Source: DASVRA01 sp036388855
Lineage (GTDB): Bacteria > Pseudomonadota > Alphaproteobacteria > Caulobacterales > Caulobacteraceae
Reading direction: 5' to 3'
Assembly: GCA_036388855.1 (NCBI GenBank)
Contig: DASVRA010000011.1
Span: 1-64,000, forward strand
DNA length: 64,000 nucleotides
Part shown: piece after piece, positions 39,629 to 48,622 of the stretch
Layout: each line of letters opens with the position of its first letter
How positions within the stretch are numbered: position 1 is the stretch's first letter
Translations under genes and position numbers: made by a program
The notes under the pieces: generated by a model
Told to the model about the DNA's origin: nothing
Database searches by the model: none
What the model saw: only the letters and a program-made list of their open reading frames with translations

Positions 39629-41479
39629 ATGAGCCGCAACCGGGGGAAGCGCCGGCTGGAACGTTTCTGCGCCCTTGCCTTTGTGCTCGCCGCCGCCTCC
39701 GGCACGGCTGCGGAGGCGCCGGCGGACGAGGCGCTGATCGGCCTTTGGGTGGTCCGGACCGAGTTCAGCACTCGGCTTGACGGCGACCTCGTGGTGAGGC
39801 GCAACGGCCAGGGCTGGTTCGCTTCGCTGGGCGGCCGTCAAACGCGCTTCCAGTCCCCAAACGACCAAATCCGCTTCAGCTTCGCAGGCGAAGGCGGGTT
39901 CCGGGGCCGGCTGTCCGAAAGCGGCCGTCAGCTGGACGGCTTTTGGCTGCAGCCGGCGGGAGGCCCGCCTGATCGGCAGGATCCGGGCGGGGCGGGGCAG
40001 GCGTTCGCTTCGCCACTTACACTCAAGGCCGCGGGGCAAGGCACGTGGCGCGGCGAGGTGCGGCCGCTGAAGAACACGTTCAACCTCTATGTGAAGATCT
40101 ACCGTGACCCGGAAGGCCATCTGGTCGGCGCCATCCGCAACCCGGAGATGAACGCCAATGGCGGCGCCACGCTCTACCGCGTCACCCGCAAGGGCGATGC
40201 CGTCCACTTCGGCATCCGCGCCAGCGAGACCTCGCCCGAGATCGCGGTGGAGGGCGCCGTCCTCCATGGGCCGGAGCGGTTGCGTATCTTCCTGCCGGAC
40301 GTGGAGCGCGCCTTCGAATTGACGCGGCGCGAACCGGCACAAGCGGGGGCCTTCTTTCCGAGGCCGCCGGGCGAGCCCGCATATGCCTATCGCCCGCCGG
40401 CCGCGCTTGGCGACGGCTGGACCACCGCGCGCGCGGGTGAGGTCGGGATGGACGAGGCCGCCCTCAGCCGCCTGGTCCAACGGCTGATCGATGTGGATCC
40501 GGCGGTGCGGCGCGCCCCGCTGATGCACTCTCTCCTGGTGGCCCATCGCGGCAAGCTGGTGCTGGAGGAGTATTTCTTCGGCTACGGCCGCGACGATCCG
40601 CACGACCTGCGCTCAGCCGGCAAGACCTTCAGTTCGGTGATGCTGGGCGCGGCGATGATGAACGGAGCGCCCTTGTCCGCGCAGACATCGATCTACGGCG
40701 TGATGTCGGGCCTCGGTCCCTTCGCCAATCCCGATCCCCGCAAGGCGAGGATCACGCTGGCGCATCTGATGACCCACACCTCCGGGCTGGATTGTGACGA
40801 CAACGACGACAAGTCGCTGGGCAGGGAAGACGCCATGCAGTCGCAGACGCGGCAGCCGAATTGGTGGAAATACACGCTGGATCTGCCGATGAAGCACGAT
40901 CCGGGCGCCCGCTACGCCTACTGCTCCGCCAACACCAACCTCGTGGGCGGGGCGCTGACGACGGCGACCGGTACCTGGCTGCCCGAGCTGTTCGACCGTA
41001 CGGTGGCGCGTCCGCTGGAGTTCGGCCCCTACTACTGGAACCTGATGCCGACCGGCGAAGGGTATCAGGGCGGCGGCGCCTTCCTGCGGCCGCGGGACTT
41101 CCTCAAGGTAGGCCAAGTCTACGCGGACGGGGGAATCTGGCGGGGCCGGCGCATCGTCGGCAGCGACTGGGTGACGCTGTCGACGTCGCCGCACGTGGAG
41201 ATTTCGCCAGAGACGACCGGATTGGGCGCCGAGGAGTTTCCCAACTTCTACAGCAAGGGCTTCGACGGCTATGCCTGGCACCTGAACACCATCGAGGTCG
41301 GCGGGAAGAGCTACCGCGCCTACGAGGCCAGCGGCAACGGCGGCCAGGTTCTGATCGTCGTACCGCAGGCGGAGCTGGTGGTGGCGTACACCGCCGGCAA
41401 CTACGGCCAGGGAGGCATCTGGGGCCGCTGGCGCGACCAGATCGTGGGCGGGGAGATCATCCCGGCGATCGCACGTTAG
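39629..41479 (+). CDS. Exported serine hydrolase, class C beta-lactamase fold
   Basis: A 616-residue exported protein. A signal peptide occupies the start (MSRNRGKRRLERFCALAFVL, cleavage after TAAEA or nearby). A beta-rich N-terminal domain of about 230 residues follows. The C-terminal domain has the SxxK motif in LRSAGKTFSSVM, the YxN-type motif YCSANTNL, and HTSGLDCDDND, which belong to the beta-lactamase/D-Ala-D-Ala carboxypeptidase and esterase superfamily. The substrate may be an ester or amide rather than a beta-lactam. The ATG at 39629 is used because the basic signal peptide starts there; an ATG at 39608 is the alternative. Its stop overlaps the convergent RHH gene by 4 nt. Confidence 0.8.
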   Translation: MSRNRGKRRLERFCALAFVLAAASGTAAEAPADEALIGLWVVRTEFSTRLDGDLVVRRNGQGWFASLGGRQTRFQSPNDQIRFSFAGEGGFRGRLSESGRQLDGFWLQPAGGPPDRQDPGGAGQAFASPLTLKAAGQGTWRGEVRPLKNTFNLYVKIYRDPEGHLVGAIRNPEMNANGGATLYRVTRKGDAVHFGIRASETSPEIAVEGAVLHGPERLRIFLPDVERAFELTRREPAQAGAFFPRPPGEPAYAYRPPAALGDGWTTARAGEVGMDEAALSRLVQRLIDVDPAVRRAPLMHSLLVAHRGKLVLEEYFFGYGRDDPHDLRSAGKTFSSVMLGAAMMNGAPLSAQTSIYGVMSGLGPFANPDPRKARITLAHLMTHTSGLDCDDNDDKSLGREDAMQSQTRQPNWWKYTLDLPMKHDPGARYAYCSANTNLVGGALTTATGTWLPELFDRTVARPLEFGPYYWNLMPTGEGYQGGGAFLRPRDFLKVGQVYADGGIWRGRRIVGSDWVTLSTSPHVEISPETTGLGAEEFPNFYSKGFDGYAWHLNTIEVGGKSYRAYEASGNGGQVLIVVPQAELVVAYTAGNYGQGGIWGRWRDQIVGGEIIPAIAR

Positions 41480-41682
41480 CCGCCGCGCCGCCACGACAAC
41501 GCCGCCAACCTGCATGCGGAGGCCAGCGGCCTCAGCCCCCGCGTCTCGTCAATGCGGCGCAGCAGGGCGGCCAGCGGCAGGGCGTCGGCGGCCGCCATCT
41601 CCTCCAGCACCGTCCAGAACTCCGACTCCAGCGCGATCGAGGTGGAATGGCCGGAGAGGTTGATCGAGCGCTTCTGCAGCAT
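41476..41682 (-). CDS. Ribbon-helix-helix domain protein
   Basis: A 68-residue protein of the RHH_4 type: the strand RSINLSGHSTSIALE, then two helices (EFWTVLEEMAAADALPL and LAALLRRIDETRG). Family members occur widely in alphaproteobacteria and may bind DNA as dimers, but their targets are unknown. It lies in a gap of about 290 nt between the serine hydrolase and the aminopeptidase, on the opposite strand. Confidence 0.8.
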   Translation of the reverse strand: MLQKRSINLSGHSTSIALESEFWTVLEEMAAADALPLAALLRRIDETRGLRPLASACRLAALSWRRGG

Positions 41683-41765
41683 GCGCGGCAGTTAGCGCTG
41701 ATCGGCCGGCCCGGCGAGCCCACGCCGCGCTTGACCGGGCGGCGCGATTTGGCCACGCCAGCTGG

Positions 41766-43157
41766 ATGGAGATGATGATCAGCGCGGCGGAGGCGGGGCC
41801 GGGCGCGGCCGTGCCGGTGCGGTTCGCCGGTGAAGCCGGGCTGGCGGGCGAGCTGGAGCGCGCGGGCGGGGGAGCGGCGCGGCTGGCGGCGGATGCGGGC
41901 TTCAAGGGCAAGCGCGGTCAGGTGCTGGTGCTGAACGGCGCCGAGGGCGCTCCGCGCCTGGTGCTGGCGGGGCTGGGCAAGCCGCCGTTCGACGCCATGG
42001 CGGCGCGGCCGCTGCCGGCGAAGCTGCCGGCCGGCGACTACGCGGTCGAGGCGCCGCCGGAGGGTATCGACGAGGCGCGGCTGGCGCTGGGCTTCGCGCT
42101 CGGGAGCTACGGCTTCGACCGCTACAAGCCAAAGGCGGAGCCGAAGCGGGTGCGGCTGGCGGTGGCGTCGGAGGCGGCGCTGGCGGAGGCGCGGCGGATC
42201 GGCCACGCCTGTGCGCTGGCCCGCGACATGGTCAACACGCCGGCCAACGACATGGGGCCGCTGCAGCTCGAGACGGTCGCGCGCGAGATCGCGGAGCAAT
42301 ACGGCGCGCAGATCGAGGTGACGGTCGGGGACGAGCTGCTGGAGGCGGGCTATCCGGCTGTGCACGCGGTCGGGCGCGCGGCTGGGGCCGGGCGGGCGCC
42401 GCGGATGATCGAGATCGCCTGGGGCGAGGCGGGGCCGGTGGTCGCCGTGGTCGGCAAGGGGGTGGTGTTCGACACCGGCGGGTTGGACATCAAGACCTCC
42501 TCGGGCATGCGGCTGATGAAGAAGGACATGGGCGGGGCGGCCCATGCGCTGGCGCTGGGGCGGATGATCATGGACGCGGGGCTGCCGGTGCGGCTGAAGG
42601 TGCTGGTCCCGGCGGTGGAGAACGCAATCTCGGGCGAGGCCATGCGGCCCGGCGACGTCCTGCGCACCCGCAAGGGCCTGACCGTGGAGGTCGGCAACAC
42701 CGACGCGGAGGGGCGGCTGATCCTGGCCGATGCCTTGGCCCGTGCGGCCGAGCACGAGCCGGAGCTGACCGTGGATCTGGCGACCCTCACCGGCGCGGCG
42801 CGGGTGGCGCTGGGGCCGCAGGTCGTGCCCTGCTACACTGACGACGACGAGGTTTGGCGCGGGCTGGAGGCGGCGGCGCGGGAGGTCTCCGATCCGCTGT
42901 GGCGGATGCCGCTGTGGCCGGGCTACGCCGAGGCGGTCGAGAGCGAGATCGCGGACCTGCGCAACGACGGCGACGCCTGGGCACAAGCCGGGTCGATCAC
43001 CGCGGCGCTGTTCCTCAAGCGCTTCGCGCCCGAGCGGGGGTGGATCCACTTCGACATCTTCGCCTGGAACCCGAAGGGGCGGCCGGGCTGGCCGGTGGGC
43101 GCCGAGGCGCAGGCGATCCGGGCGCTCTACGCCTGGATTAAGGGCCGCTACGGATGA
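41766..43157 (+). CDS. Leucyl aminopeptidase family (M17) peptidase
   Basis: A 463-residue metallopeptidase with two zinc or manganese ions. The core motifs are VGKGVVFDTGGLDIK (metal ligands), MKKDMGGAAHAL and the active-site NTDAEGRLILADALA. An N-terminal alpha/beta domain of about 160 residues precedes the catalytic part. Such enzymes cut N-terminal residues from peptides, including those released from cell wall turnover. It is followed by an NlpC/P60 peptidase gene with an ATGA overlap, an arrangement that suggests the two act in the same peptide-recycling pathway. Confidence 0.9.
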   Translation: MEMMISAAEAGPGAAVPVRFAGEAGLAGELERAGGGAARLAADAGFKGKRGQVLVLNGAEGAPRLVLAGLGKPPFDAMAARPLPAKLPAGDYAVEAPPEGIDEARLALGFALGSYGFDRYKPKAEPKRVRLAVASEAALAEARRIGHACALARDMVNTPANDMGPLQLETVAREIAEQYGAQIEVTVGDELLEAGYPAVHAVGRAAGAGRAPRMIEIAWGEAGPVVAVVGKGVVFDTGGLDIKTSSGMRLMKKDMGGAAHALALGRMIMDAGLPVRLKVLVPAVENAISGEAMRPGDVLRTRKGLTVEVGNTDAEGRLILADALARAAEHEPELTVDLATLTGAARVALGPQVVPCYTDDDEVWRGLEAAAREVSDPLWRMPLWPGYAEAVESEIADLRNDGDAWAQAGSITAALFLKRFAPERGWIHFDIFAWNPKGRPGWPVGAEAQAIRALYAWIKGRYG

Positions 43158-43996
43158 GCCCCGACGGCCGCACCACCCTGGCGCGGCCGGACCTCGCGGC
43201 GGCCTGGCTGGAGGGCCTGGTCCCGGCGCAGCGGTATGCGCCGATGAGGGCGCGCCGATGCCGCGTGACCTCCGCGCCTATCCGCGAGGCGCCCTCGGCG
43301 GAGGCCGTGCAGCAGGACCAGCTGCTGTTCGGCGAGCGGTTTGAAGTGCTGGAGACTCGCGACGGCTGGGCCTGGGGGCAAGCCGCGCGCGACGGCTACG
43401 TCGGCTACGTCCGCGCCGAGGCGCTGGACGGGGAACTGGCGGCGCCGACCCACCGCGTGTCCGCCATCCGCACACTGGGCTTTGAGCGGCCGGACAAGAA
43501 GGCGCCCGTGATGCTGCCGCTGTCGATCAACAGCCTCGTGACGGCGGAGCGCGAGGCGGGCGGCTGGGTCGAGACATCCGGCGCCGGCTGGGTGTTCGCC
43601 GGCCATCTCGCGCCCGTGGGCGGGTTCGAGCGCGACCCGGCGGCGGTGGCGGAGCGGTTCCTGGGCGCGCCCTACCTGTGGGGCGGGCGGGAGATCACCG
43701 GCGTCGACTGCTCCGGGCTGGTGCAGCAGGCGCTGCTCGCCTGCGGGCGGGGATGCCCGCGCGACGCGGACCAGCAGGCGGCGGCGCTGGGGCGGGAGAT
43801 CGGCGAGAGCGAGCTGCGGCGGGGCGACCTGGTGTTCTGGCCGGGGCACGTGGCGATGATGCTGGATGAGGCGCGGGCGGTCCACGCCACCGGCTCCACG
43901 ATGAGCGTGGTGGTCGAGCCGGTCGAGGCGATCACCTCGAGGCGGCTGGCGGCGGGGAGCGGCGGGCCGACGGTGTTCCGCCGTCCACTGTGCTGA
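43154..43996 (+). CDS. NlpC/P60 family peptidase
   Basis: A 280-residue protein with an N-terminal part of about 150 residues that looks like two bacterial SH3-type modules (RCRVTSAPIREAPS, GWAWGQAARDGYVGYV, WVETSGAGWVFAGHL) and a C-terminal C40 domain: LGAPYLWGGREITGVDCSG with the nucleophilic Cys, then DLVFWPGHVAMML with the His, and a later His (AVHATGS). It cleaves gamma-D-Glu-diamino acid bonds in murein peptides. No signal peptide is seen, which fits a cytoplasmic role in recycling beside the M17 aminopeptidase. Confidence 0.88.
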   Translation: MSPDGRTTLARPDLAAAWLEGLVPAQRYAPMRARRCRVTSAPIREAPSAEAVQQDQLLFGERFEVLETRDGWAWGQAARDGYVGYVRAEALDGELAAPTHRVSAIRTLGFERPDKKAPVMLPLSINSLVTAEREAGGWVETSGAGWVFAGHLAPVGGFERDPAAVAERFLGAPYLWGGREITGVDCSGLVQQALLACGRGCPRDADQQAAALGREIGESELRRGDLVFWPGHVAMMLDEARAVHATGSTMSVVVEPVEAITSRRLAAGSGGPTVFRRPLC

Positions 43997-44000
43997 AACG

Positions 44001-44777
44001 CTAGCCCGGCGAGCGGCCGGCGTCGCGGCGTTCCTGGGTCGGAGCCTTGGCGGCCCCCGCTTGGGGCGTCTGGCGGGGTCCGGCGACGTTGGTGGTGCTT
44101 TCCCCCGTGCCGACGACGGTGGGCGAGCCCTTGGGCTGGGGTGCGCCGGCTGTGGCGTCGCTGGCGGCGGCGGCGTCCGAACCGCCCGCGGCCGCGGCTG
44201 CCGCCACATCAGAACTGCCGGCGGCGGCGGCCGGATTCGGAGCGGGGATCGGGAAGCCGGTGGAGCCCAGGGTGCGCAGGAAGGCGATGATGTTGACGCG
44301 GTCCTCGGGCTTCTTCAGCCCGACGAAGGTCATCTTGGTGCCGTTGATGTGCTGCTGCGGCGACTTGAGGAATTCGCTGAGCTGCTCGTAATCCCAGACC
44401 GGGTGGTCACCGCCAAACTTGGTCATGGCTTCGGAATAGGCGAAGCCGGGGTGCGAACCGGGCTTGCGGCCCAGCACGCCGTAGAGGTTGGGGCCGGTGC
44501 CGTTGGGGCCGCCGGCCTCGAAGGTGTGGCAGGAGACGCACTTCTGGTGCACCGCCTCGCCGGCGGTGACGTTGGCGACGGGGATCACCGTGCCCCAGTC
44601 GATCGGCGCCTCGGCGGCCGCCCCGCCCTCGGCGGTTTCTTGCACGGCGATGAAGTAGCCGGGCTTGGCCGGGGCTTCCTTGTGGAAGACCATCGAGGAG
44701 ATCTCACGCAGGCCGAAGATGGCCAGGCCCGTCGCCAGCACGCCGGCGGCGATCTTGTTGAACCCGAGGTCGCTCAT
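44001..44777 (-). CDS. cycM: Membrane-anchored cytochrome c (CycM-like)
   Basis: A 258-residue type I membrane-anchored cytochrome c. An N-terminal TM helix (about residues 8-27, KIAAGVLATGLAIFGLREI) is not cleaved. The haem attachment motif is CVSCH near residue 80. The Met ligand lies in NGTKMTFVGLKK. The final 80 residues form an Ala/Ser/Thr/Gln-rich low-complexity tail. CycM-type proteins pass electrons from the bc1 complex to a terminal oxidase. It lies 110 nt downstream of nudC in the same direction. Confidence 0.88.
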   Translation of the reverse strand: MSDLGFNKIAAGVLATGLAIFGLREISSMVFHKEAPAKPGYFIAVQETAEGGAAAEAPIDWGTVIPVANVTAGEAVHQKCVSCHTFEAGGPNGTGPNLYGVLGRKPGSHPGFAYSEAMTKFGGDHPVWDYEQLSEFLKSPQQHINGTKMTFVGLKKPEDRVNIIAFLRTLGSTGFPIPAPNPAAAAGSSDVAAAAAAGGSDAAAASDATAGAPQPKGSPTVVGTGESTTNVAGPRQTPQAGAAKAPTQERRDAGRSPG

Positions 44778-44887
44778 GTCAGACGGCAGGCCTTATCGAA
44801 GCCGTTGCGGAGAAGGAAAAGCCGCGCCGGAAGGGCCGGTTTTCGCGGGCGTGTCTGTGGCACGGGCAGGGATGAGGCGCAACCGCC

Positions 44888-45808
44888 TCACCCCGCCGCC
44901 CAGGCGCGGATCAGCTGGTGGGCGATGGAGTGCGGCCAGGGGGCGGACAGGCCGGGCAATTCGCCGGCGATCAGGGCGCGCGCCTCGTTGCGGGTGAACC
45001 AGCGCACCGCCTCCAGCTCGGTTTGGTCAGGCCGCGCCTCGCCCTCGGCGACCTGCGCGGTGAGGCCGATCATCAGTGAGGAGGGGAAGGGCCAAGGCTG
45101 GCTGGAGTGGTAGGCGACGGCGGTGACGGTCAGGCCGCACTCCTCGGCCACCTCGCGCGCGCAGGCCTCCTCGATCGACTCGCCGGGTTCGAGGAAGCCC
45201 GCCAGCGCGGAGAAGCGGCCGGGGTCCCAGGCCGCCTGGCGCCCCAGCAGGCAGCGGTCGCCGATCACCGGCAGCATGATCACCACCGGGTCGGTGCGGG
45301 GGAAGTGCTGCGTGTGGCAGGCGGGGCAGTCGCGCCGCCAGCCGGCGTCCGTGGCGAGCGTCGGCTGCCCGCAGTTGGCGCAGAAGCGGTGGCGGCTGCT
45401 CCACTCGAACAGCGCCCGCGCCGTGGCCGCCACCGCAGCGTCCCCCGCGCCGAGCAGCGGGGTCACCTTGCGGAAGTCCTCGAAACGGCCGCGGCCCTTC
45501 AGCGGCCCCTCCGACGGATCTGAGCCGCCGTCGAGATCGACGGCGAACACCGCCGTCTCGCCGTCGAGCCCAAGGAACAGCAGGTCGCGCTCGTCGCCGG
45601 CCAGCGACACCGCCGGCCCCGGCTCAAGCTCGGCCAGCCGAACGCCGCCCCCGCGCGTGGTGACCAGTGGCTGACCGCGCCACAGCGCATGCACCCGCGT
45701 GCCCGTCGCCTTCAGCCGCCCCGCCAGCCATTCTACGTCCCCGCGCCGCTCGCTGGCGCGGTCGAGCGGGCTCCCGGCGTAGGTGTTGATCAAGCCGCGC
45801 GGCGGCAC
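44888..45808 (-). CDS. nudC: NAD+ diphosphatase (NudC), Nudix enzyme
   Basis: A 306-residue Nudix enzyme that hydrolyses NAD(H) to NMN(H) and AMP and can remove NAD caps from RNA 5' ends. The zinc ribbon reads FCANCGQP and CPACHTQHFPRTDP. The Nudix box GFLEPGESIEEACAREVAEECGL is complete, followed by the NudC-specific SQPWPFPSSLM. The N-terminal NTYAGSPLDRASERR is characteristic of alphaproteobacterial NudC. The start is a GTG at 45808, 13 nt downstream of the fba stop, so the gene extends the glycolytic operon. Confidence 0.9.
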   Translation of the reverse strand: MPPRGLINTYAGSPLDRASERRGDVEWLAGRLKATGTRVHALWRGQPLVTTRGGGVRLAELEPGPAVSLAGDERDLLFLGLDGETAVFAVDLDGGSDPSEGPLKGRGRFEDFRKVTPLLGAGDAAVAATARALFEWSSRHRFCANCGQPTLATDAGWRRDCPACHTQHFPRTDPVVIMLPVIGDRCLLGRQAAWDPGRFSALAGFLEPGESIEEACAREVAEECGLTVTAVAYHSSQPWPFPSSLMIGLTAQVAEGEARPDQTELEAVRWFTRNEARALIAGELPGLSAPWPHSIAHQLIRAWAAG

Positions 45809-45821
45809 GGCCGCGGCGGCT

Positions 45822-46841
45822 TTACGCCGCCTGCTCCAGCGGCGCGTCCCACTGGCCGAGCGAGGCCAGGCCGTTCATGCGGGCGCGGTGGGCGAAGGCG
45901 CGTTGGCCGGCGGCGACGTTCTCGCGCTTGCCCGACCAAGCCTTCTGCGGCGCGGCCTGGAGGGCGCGGCCGTAGGAGAAGGTCATCTTCCAGGGGAAGC
46001 CGCCGATTTTGTTCATGGCGTTCAGGTGGGCGGTGGCCTCCTCGTCCGACTGGCCGCCGGAGAGGTAGGCGATGCCGGGCACGGCCGAGGGCACGGTGGC
46101 CTTGAGCGCGGCGATGGTGCGTTCGGCCACCTCGTCCACCGTAGACTTCTGCGGGCAGCCCTTGCCGCAGAGGACCATGTTGGGCTTGAGCACCATGCCT
46201 TCGAGCGCCACGCGCTGCTCGAACAGCTCCTCGAAGGTGGTCTGCAGCACCCAGCGGGTGACCTTGTCGCAGCGGTCGATGCCGTGGGCGCCGTCCATCA
46301 GCACCTCGGGCTCGACGATCGGCACGACGCCTTCCTGCTGGCAGATGGCGGCGTAGCGGGCCAGCGCGTGGGCGTTGGACTTGACCGCGCCCCAGGTGGG
46401 AATGCCCGGCGCGATGTCGATCACCGCCCGCCACTTGGCGAAACGCGCGCCGCGCTCGCGGTAGTTGGCCATCCGCTTGGACAGGCCGTCCAGGCCCTTG
46501 GTGATGTATTCGCCCGGGAAGCCGGCCATGCGGCTGGCGCCCCGGTCGACCTTGATGCCGGGGATGGCGCCGGCGGCGGTGATCAGCTCGACCAGGGGCG
46601 TGCCGTCCTCGGCGTCCTGGAACAGGGTCTCCTCGAACAGGATCACGCCGGAGATGTGCTTCATCCCCTCGGCCGAGCGGAACAGCATCTCGCGGTAATC
46701 GCGGCGGTTCTGTTCGGTGTTCTCCACCCCGATCGGGTCGAAGCGCTTCTGGATGGTGCCCATCGACTCGTCGGCGGCAAGGATGCCCTTGCCGGGCGTC
46801 ACCATCCGGTTGGCGATGTCGTTCAGTGCGTTCAGGTCCAT
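45822..46841 (-). CDS. Class I fructose-bisphosphate aldolase
   Basis: A 339-residue Schiff-base aldolase that splits fructose 1,6-bisphosphate into DHAP and glyceraldehyde 3-phosphate. The start MDLNALNDIANRMVTPGKGI, the LAADESMGTIQKRF loop, VDRGASRMAGFPGE and MVLKPNMVL with the Schiff-base Lys are diagnostic of class I enzymes. The downstream PGIAYLSGGQSDEEA loop binds phosphate. Class I rather than class II is uncommon beside pgk in many alphaproteobacteria. It starts 11 nt after the pgk stop. Confidence 0.92.
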   Translation of the reverse strand: MDLNALNDIANRMVTPGKGILAADESMGTIQKRFDPIGVENTEQNRRDYREMLFRSAEGMKHISGVILFEETLFQDAEDGTPLVELITAAGAIPGIKVDRGASRMAGFPGEYITKGLDGLSKRMANYRERGARFAKWRAVIDIAPGIPTWGAVKSNAHALARYAAICQQEGVVPIVEPEVLMDGAHGIDRCDKVTRWVLQTTFEELFEQRVALEGMVLKPNMVLCGKGCPQKSTVDEVAERTIAALKATVPSAVPGIAYLSGGQSDEEATAHLNAMNKIGGFPWKMTFSYGRALQAAPQKAWSGKRENVAAGQRAFAHRARMNGLASLGQWDAPLEQAA

Positions 46842-46852
46842 GGTCCCAGCCT

Positions 46853-48043
46853 CTATGCTTGCAGCGCCGCCACCCCGGGCAGCGTCTTGCCTTCCATCCA
46901 TTCCAGGAACGCGCCGCCGGCGGTGGAGACGAAGGTGAAGTCTCCCGCCACGCCCGCGTGGTTCAGCGCCGCCACCGTATCGCCGCCCCCGGCCACGGCG
47001 ACAAGCCTGCCGCCCTTGGCTAGCTGCGCCGCGTACCGCGCGGCCTCGACCGTGGCGCGGTCGAAGGGCGGAACCTCGAACACGCCGAGCGGGCCGTTCC
47101 AGATCAGGGTCTTGCAGCGGTCCATGGTGTCGAGCAGCCGGCGCACGCTGTCAGGCCCCGCGTCGAGGATCTTGTCCTGGGGCCCCACCTCGCCGAGCCC
47201 GCAGGTGCGGCTCTCGGCGCCAGGCGCCACCTCGCGGGCGACCACCACATCCGTCGGCAGCAGGATTTCGCAGCCCTGCGCCTGCGCCTTGTCCAGGATT
47301 TCGCGCGCGGTGTCGGCCATCTCCCGCTCGGCCAGCGAGGCGCCGATGTCGTGCCCTTGGGCGAACAGTAAGGTGTTGGCCATGCCGCCGCCGATGGCGA
47401 GGTGCTGCAGCTTGCCGACCAGGTTGTTCAGCAGGTCGAGCTTGGTGGAGACCTTGGCCCCGCCGACTATGCCGATCACCGGCCGCTGCGGGTTGCCCAG
47501 CGCCTTGTCCAGCGCCTCCAGCTCCGCCTGCATGGCCAGCCCCGGATAGGCGGGCAGCCGCCGCGCCAGCCCTTCGGTCGAGGCGTGCGCCCGGTGGGCG
47601 GCGGAGAAGGCGTCGTTCACGTAGAGGTCGCCGAGCCGGGCCAGTTGGTCAGCGAAGGCGGGGTCGTTCTGCTCCTCGCCAGCGTGGAAGCGCAGGTTCT
47701 CCAGCAGCGCCACGCCGCCGTCCTCCAGCGCGTTCACCACCCGCTCGGCCTCCGGGCCGACGCAGTCGGGGGCGAAAGCCACCGGCTGCTCCAGCAGCGC
47801 CGACAGCGGCTCCACCACGGGCTTGAGGCTCATCTCCCGGTTCGGCTTGCCCTTGGGCCGGCCGAAGTGGGCCAGCAGCACCACCTTGGCGCCGGCCACG
47901 CTCAGCGCTCGGATCGTCGGCAGCGCCGCCCGCAGGCGGGTGTCGTCGCCGACCCGGCCGTCCGACATCGGCACGTTGAAGTCCACGCGGACGAGGGCGC
48001 GCTTGCCGGTCAGATCAGCGTTTGCGAGAGAGCGGAAGGTCAT
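46853..48043 (-). CDS. pgk: Phosphoglycerate kinase
   Basis: A 396-residue glycolytic kinase that transfers phosphate from 1,3-bisphosphoglycerate to ADP. The substrate-binding [46 protein letters not shown] and [13 protein letters not shown], the hinge region, and the nucleotide motif [16 protein letters not shown] are all present. The start ATG at 48043 is almost touching the stop of the upstream unfamiliar gene (TAG, one base, ATG), and its AGGTAG ribosome site lies inside that gene, so its translation is coupled to it. Confidence 0.95.
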   Translation of the reverse strand: MTFRSLANADLTGKRALVRVDFNVPMSDGRVGDDTRLRAALPTIRALSVAGAKVVLLAHFGRPKGKPNREMSLKPVVEPLSALLEQPVAFAPDCVGPEAERVVNALEDGGVALLENLRFHAGEEQNDPAFADQLARLGDLYVNDAFSAAHRAHASTEGLARRLPAYPGLAMQAELEALDKALGNPQRPVIGIVGGAKVSTKLDLLNNLVGKLQHLAIGGGMANTLLFAQGHDIGASLAEREMADTAREILDKAQAQGCEILLPTDVVVAREVAPGAESRTCGLGEVGPQDKILDAGPDSVRRLLDTMDRCKTLIWNGPLGVFEVPPFDRATVEAARYAAQLAKGGRLVAVAGGGDTVAALNHAGVAGDFTFVSTAGGAFLEWMEGKTLPGVAALQA

Positions 48044-48044
48044 T

Positions 48045-48602
48045 CTACCTGGTGCCTTGTTCAAGCTGGCATTCAATGCCTCGCAGGGCAAGTGAACGGC
48101 AGACCTTGTCCAACACCACGTTATTGTCCCTATGCGAGACGAAGTACTGCCCTGCGAGTATCGCCTCCAGGCCACTCGGCATCGCCCAAATCTTCGATCC
48201 AAAGTTCTGACTACCGCCTTCCAGGTAGTAGGCGTGCGGGTTCTCCACTCGTCGATTGTTTTCGAAGACCAGCGGCTTGGCTTCGATCCACTGCTTGAAC
48301 GCTCGGTGCACGGCCTCAAACCGAGTTGCGACCGCCCTCAGGTTCGAAGCAAGGAAGTGAACTTCTCCAACACTCCAAAGTACACCGCGCCTGATGTTTG
48401 GTAGGGCGACCGTGATTACGGGGGACTTATTCGTATCGATTGAGCCGTCTGCGGCATGAGCCAAGGGCCCGAACTCACGGAAGTACAGAGTACGGCCAAT
48501 TTTGTTCGCCACCTCTTCAGGCGGGGCATTAAGACTTCGAAACCAGCCTAGCACTTCGCTTTCACCGGCGGGCGCTTCAACGAAATGGTAGGCTGCTGAC
48601 AC
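48045..48602 (-). CDS. Unfamiliar gene inserted between gap and pgk
   Basis: A 185-residue protein that I do not recognise, with lower GC than either neighbour. It starts with GTG at 48602, 20 nt after gap, and its stop ends one base before the pgk start. The sequence is soluble and contains [34 protein letters not shown] and a region rich in aromatic and Asn residues ([19 protein letters not shown]). The tight fit with pgk means that loss of this gene would affect pgk translation. Its function is not evident; it could be a mobile cargo gene or an operon-specific regulator. Confidence 0.6.
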   Translation of the reverse strand: MSAAYHFVEAPAGESEVLGWFRSLNAPPEEVANKIGRTLYFREFGPLAHAADGSIDTNKSPVITVALPNIRRGVLWSVGEVHFLASNLRAVATRFEAVHRAFKQWIEAKPLVFENNRRVENPHAYYLEGGSQNFGSKIWAMPSGLEAILAGQYFVSHRDNNVVLDKVCRSLALRGIECQLEQGTR

Positions 48603-48622
48603 GGTGGAGCCCTGCAGAAGCC

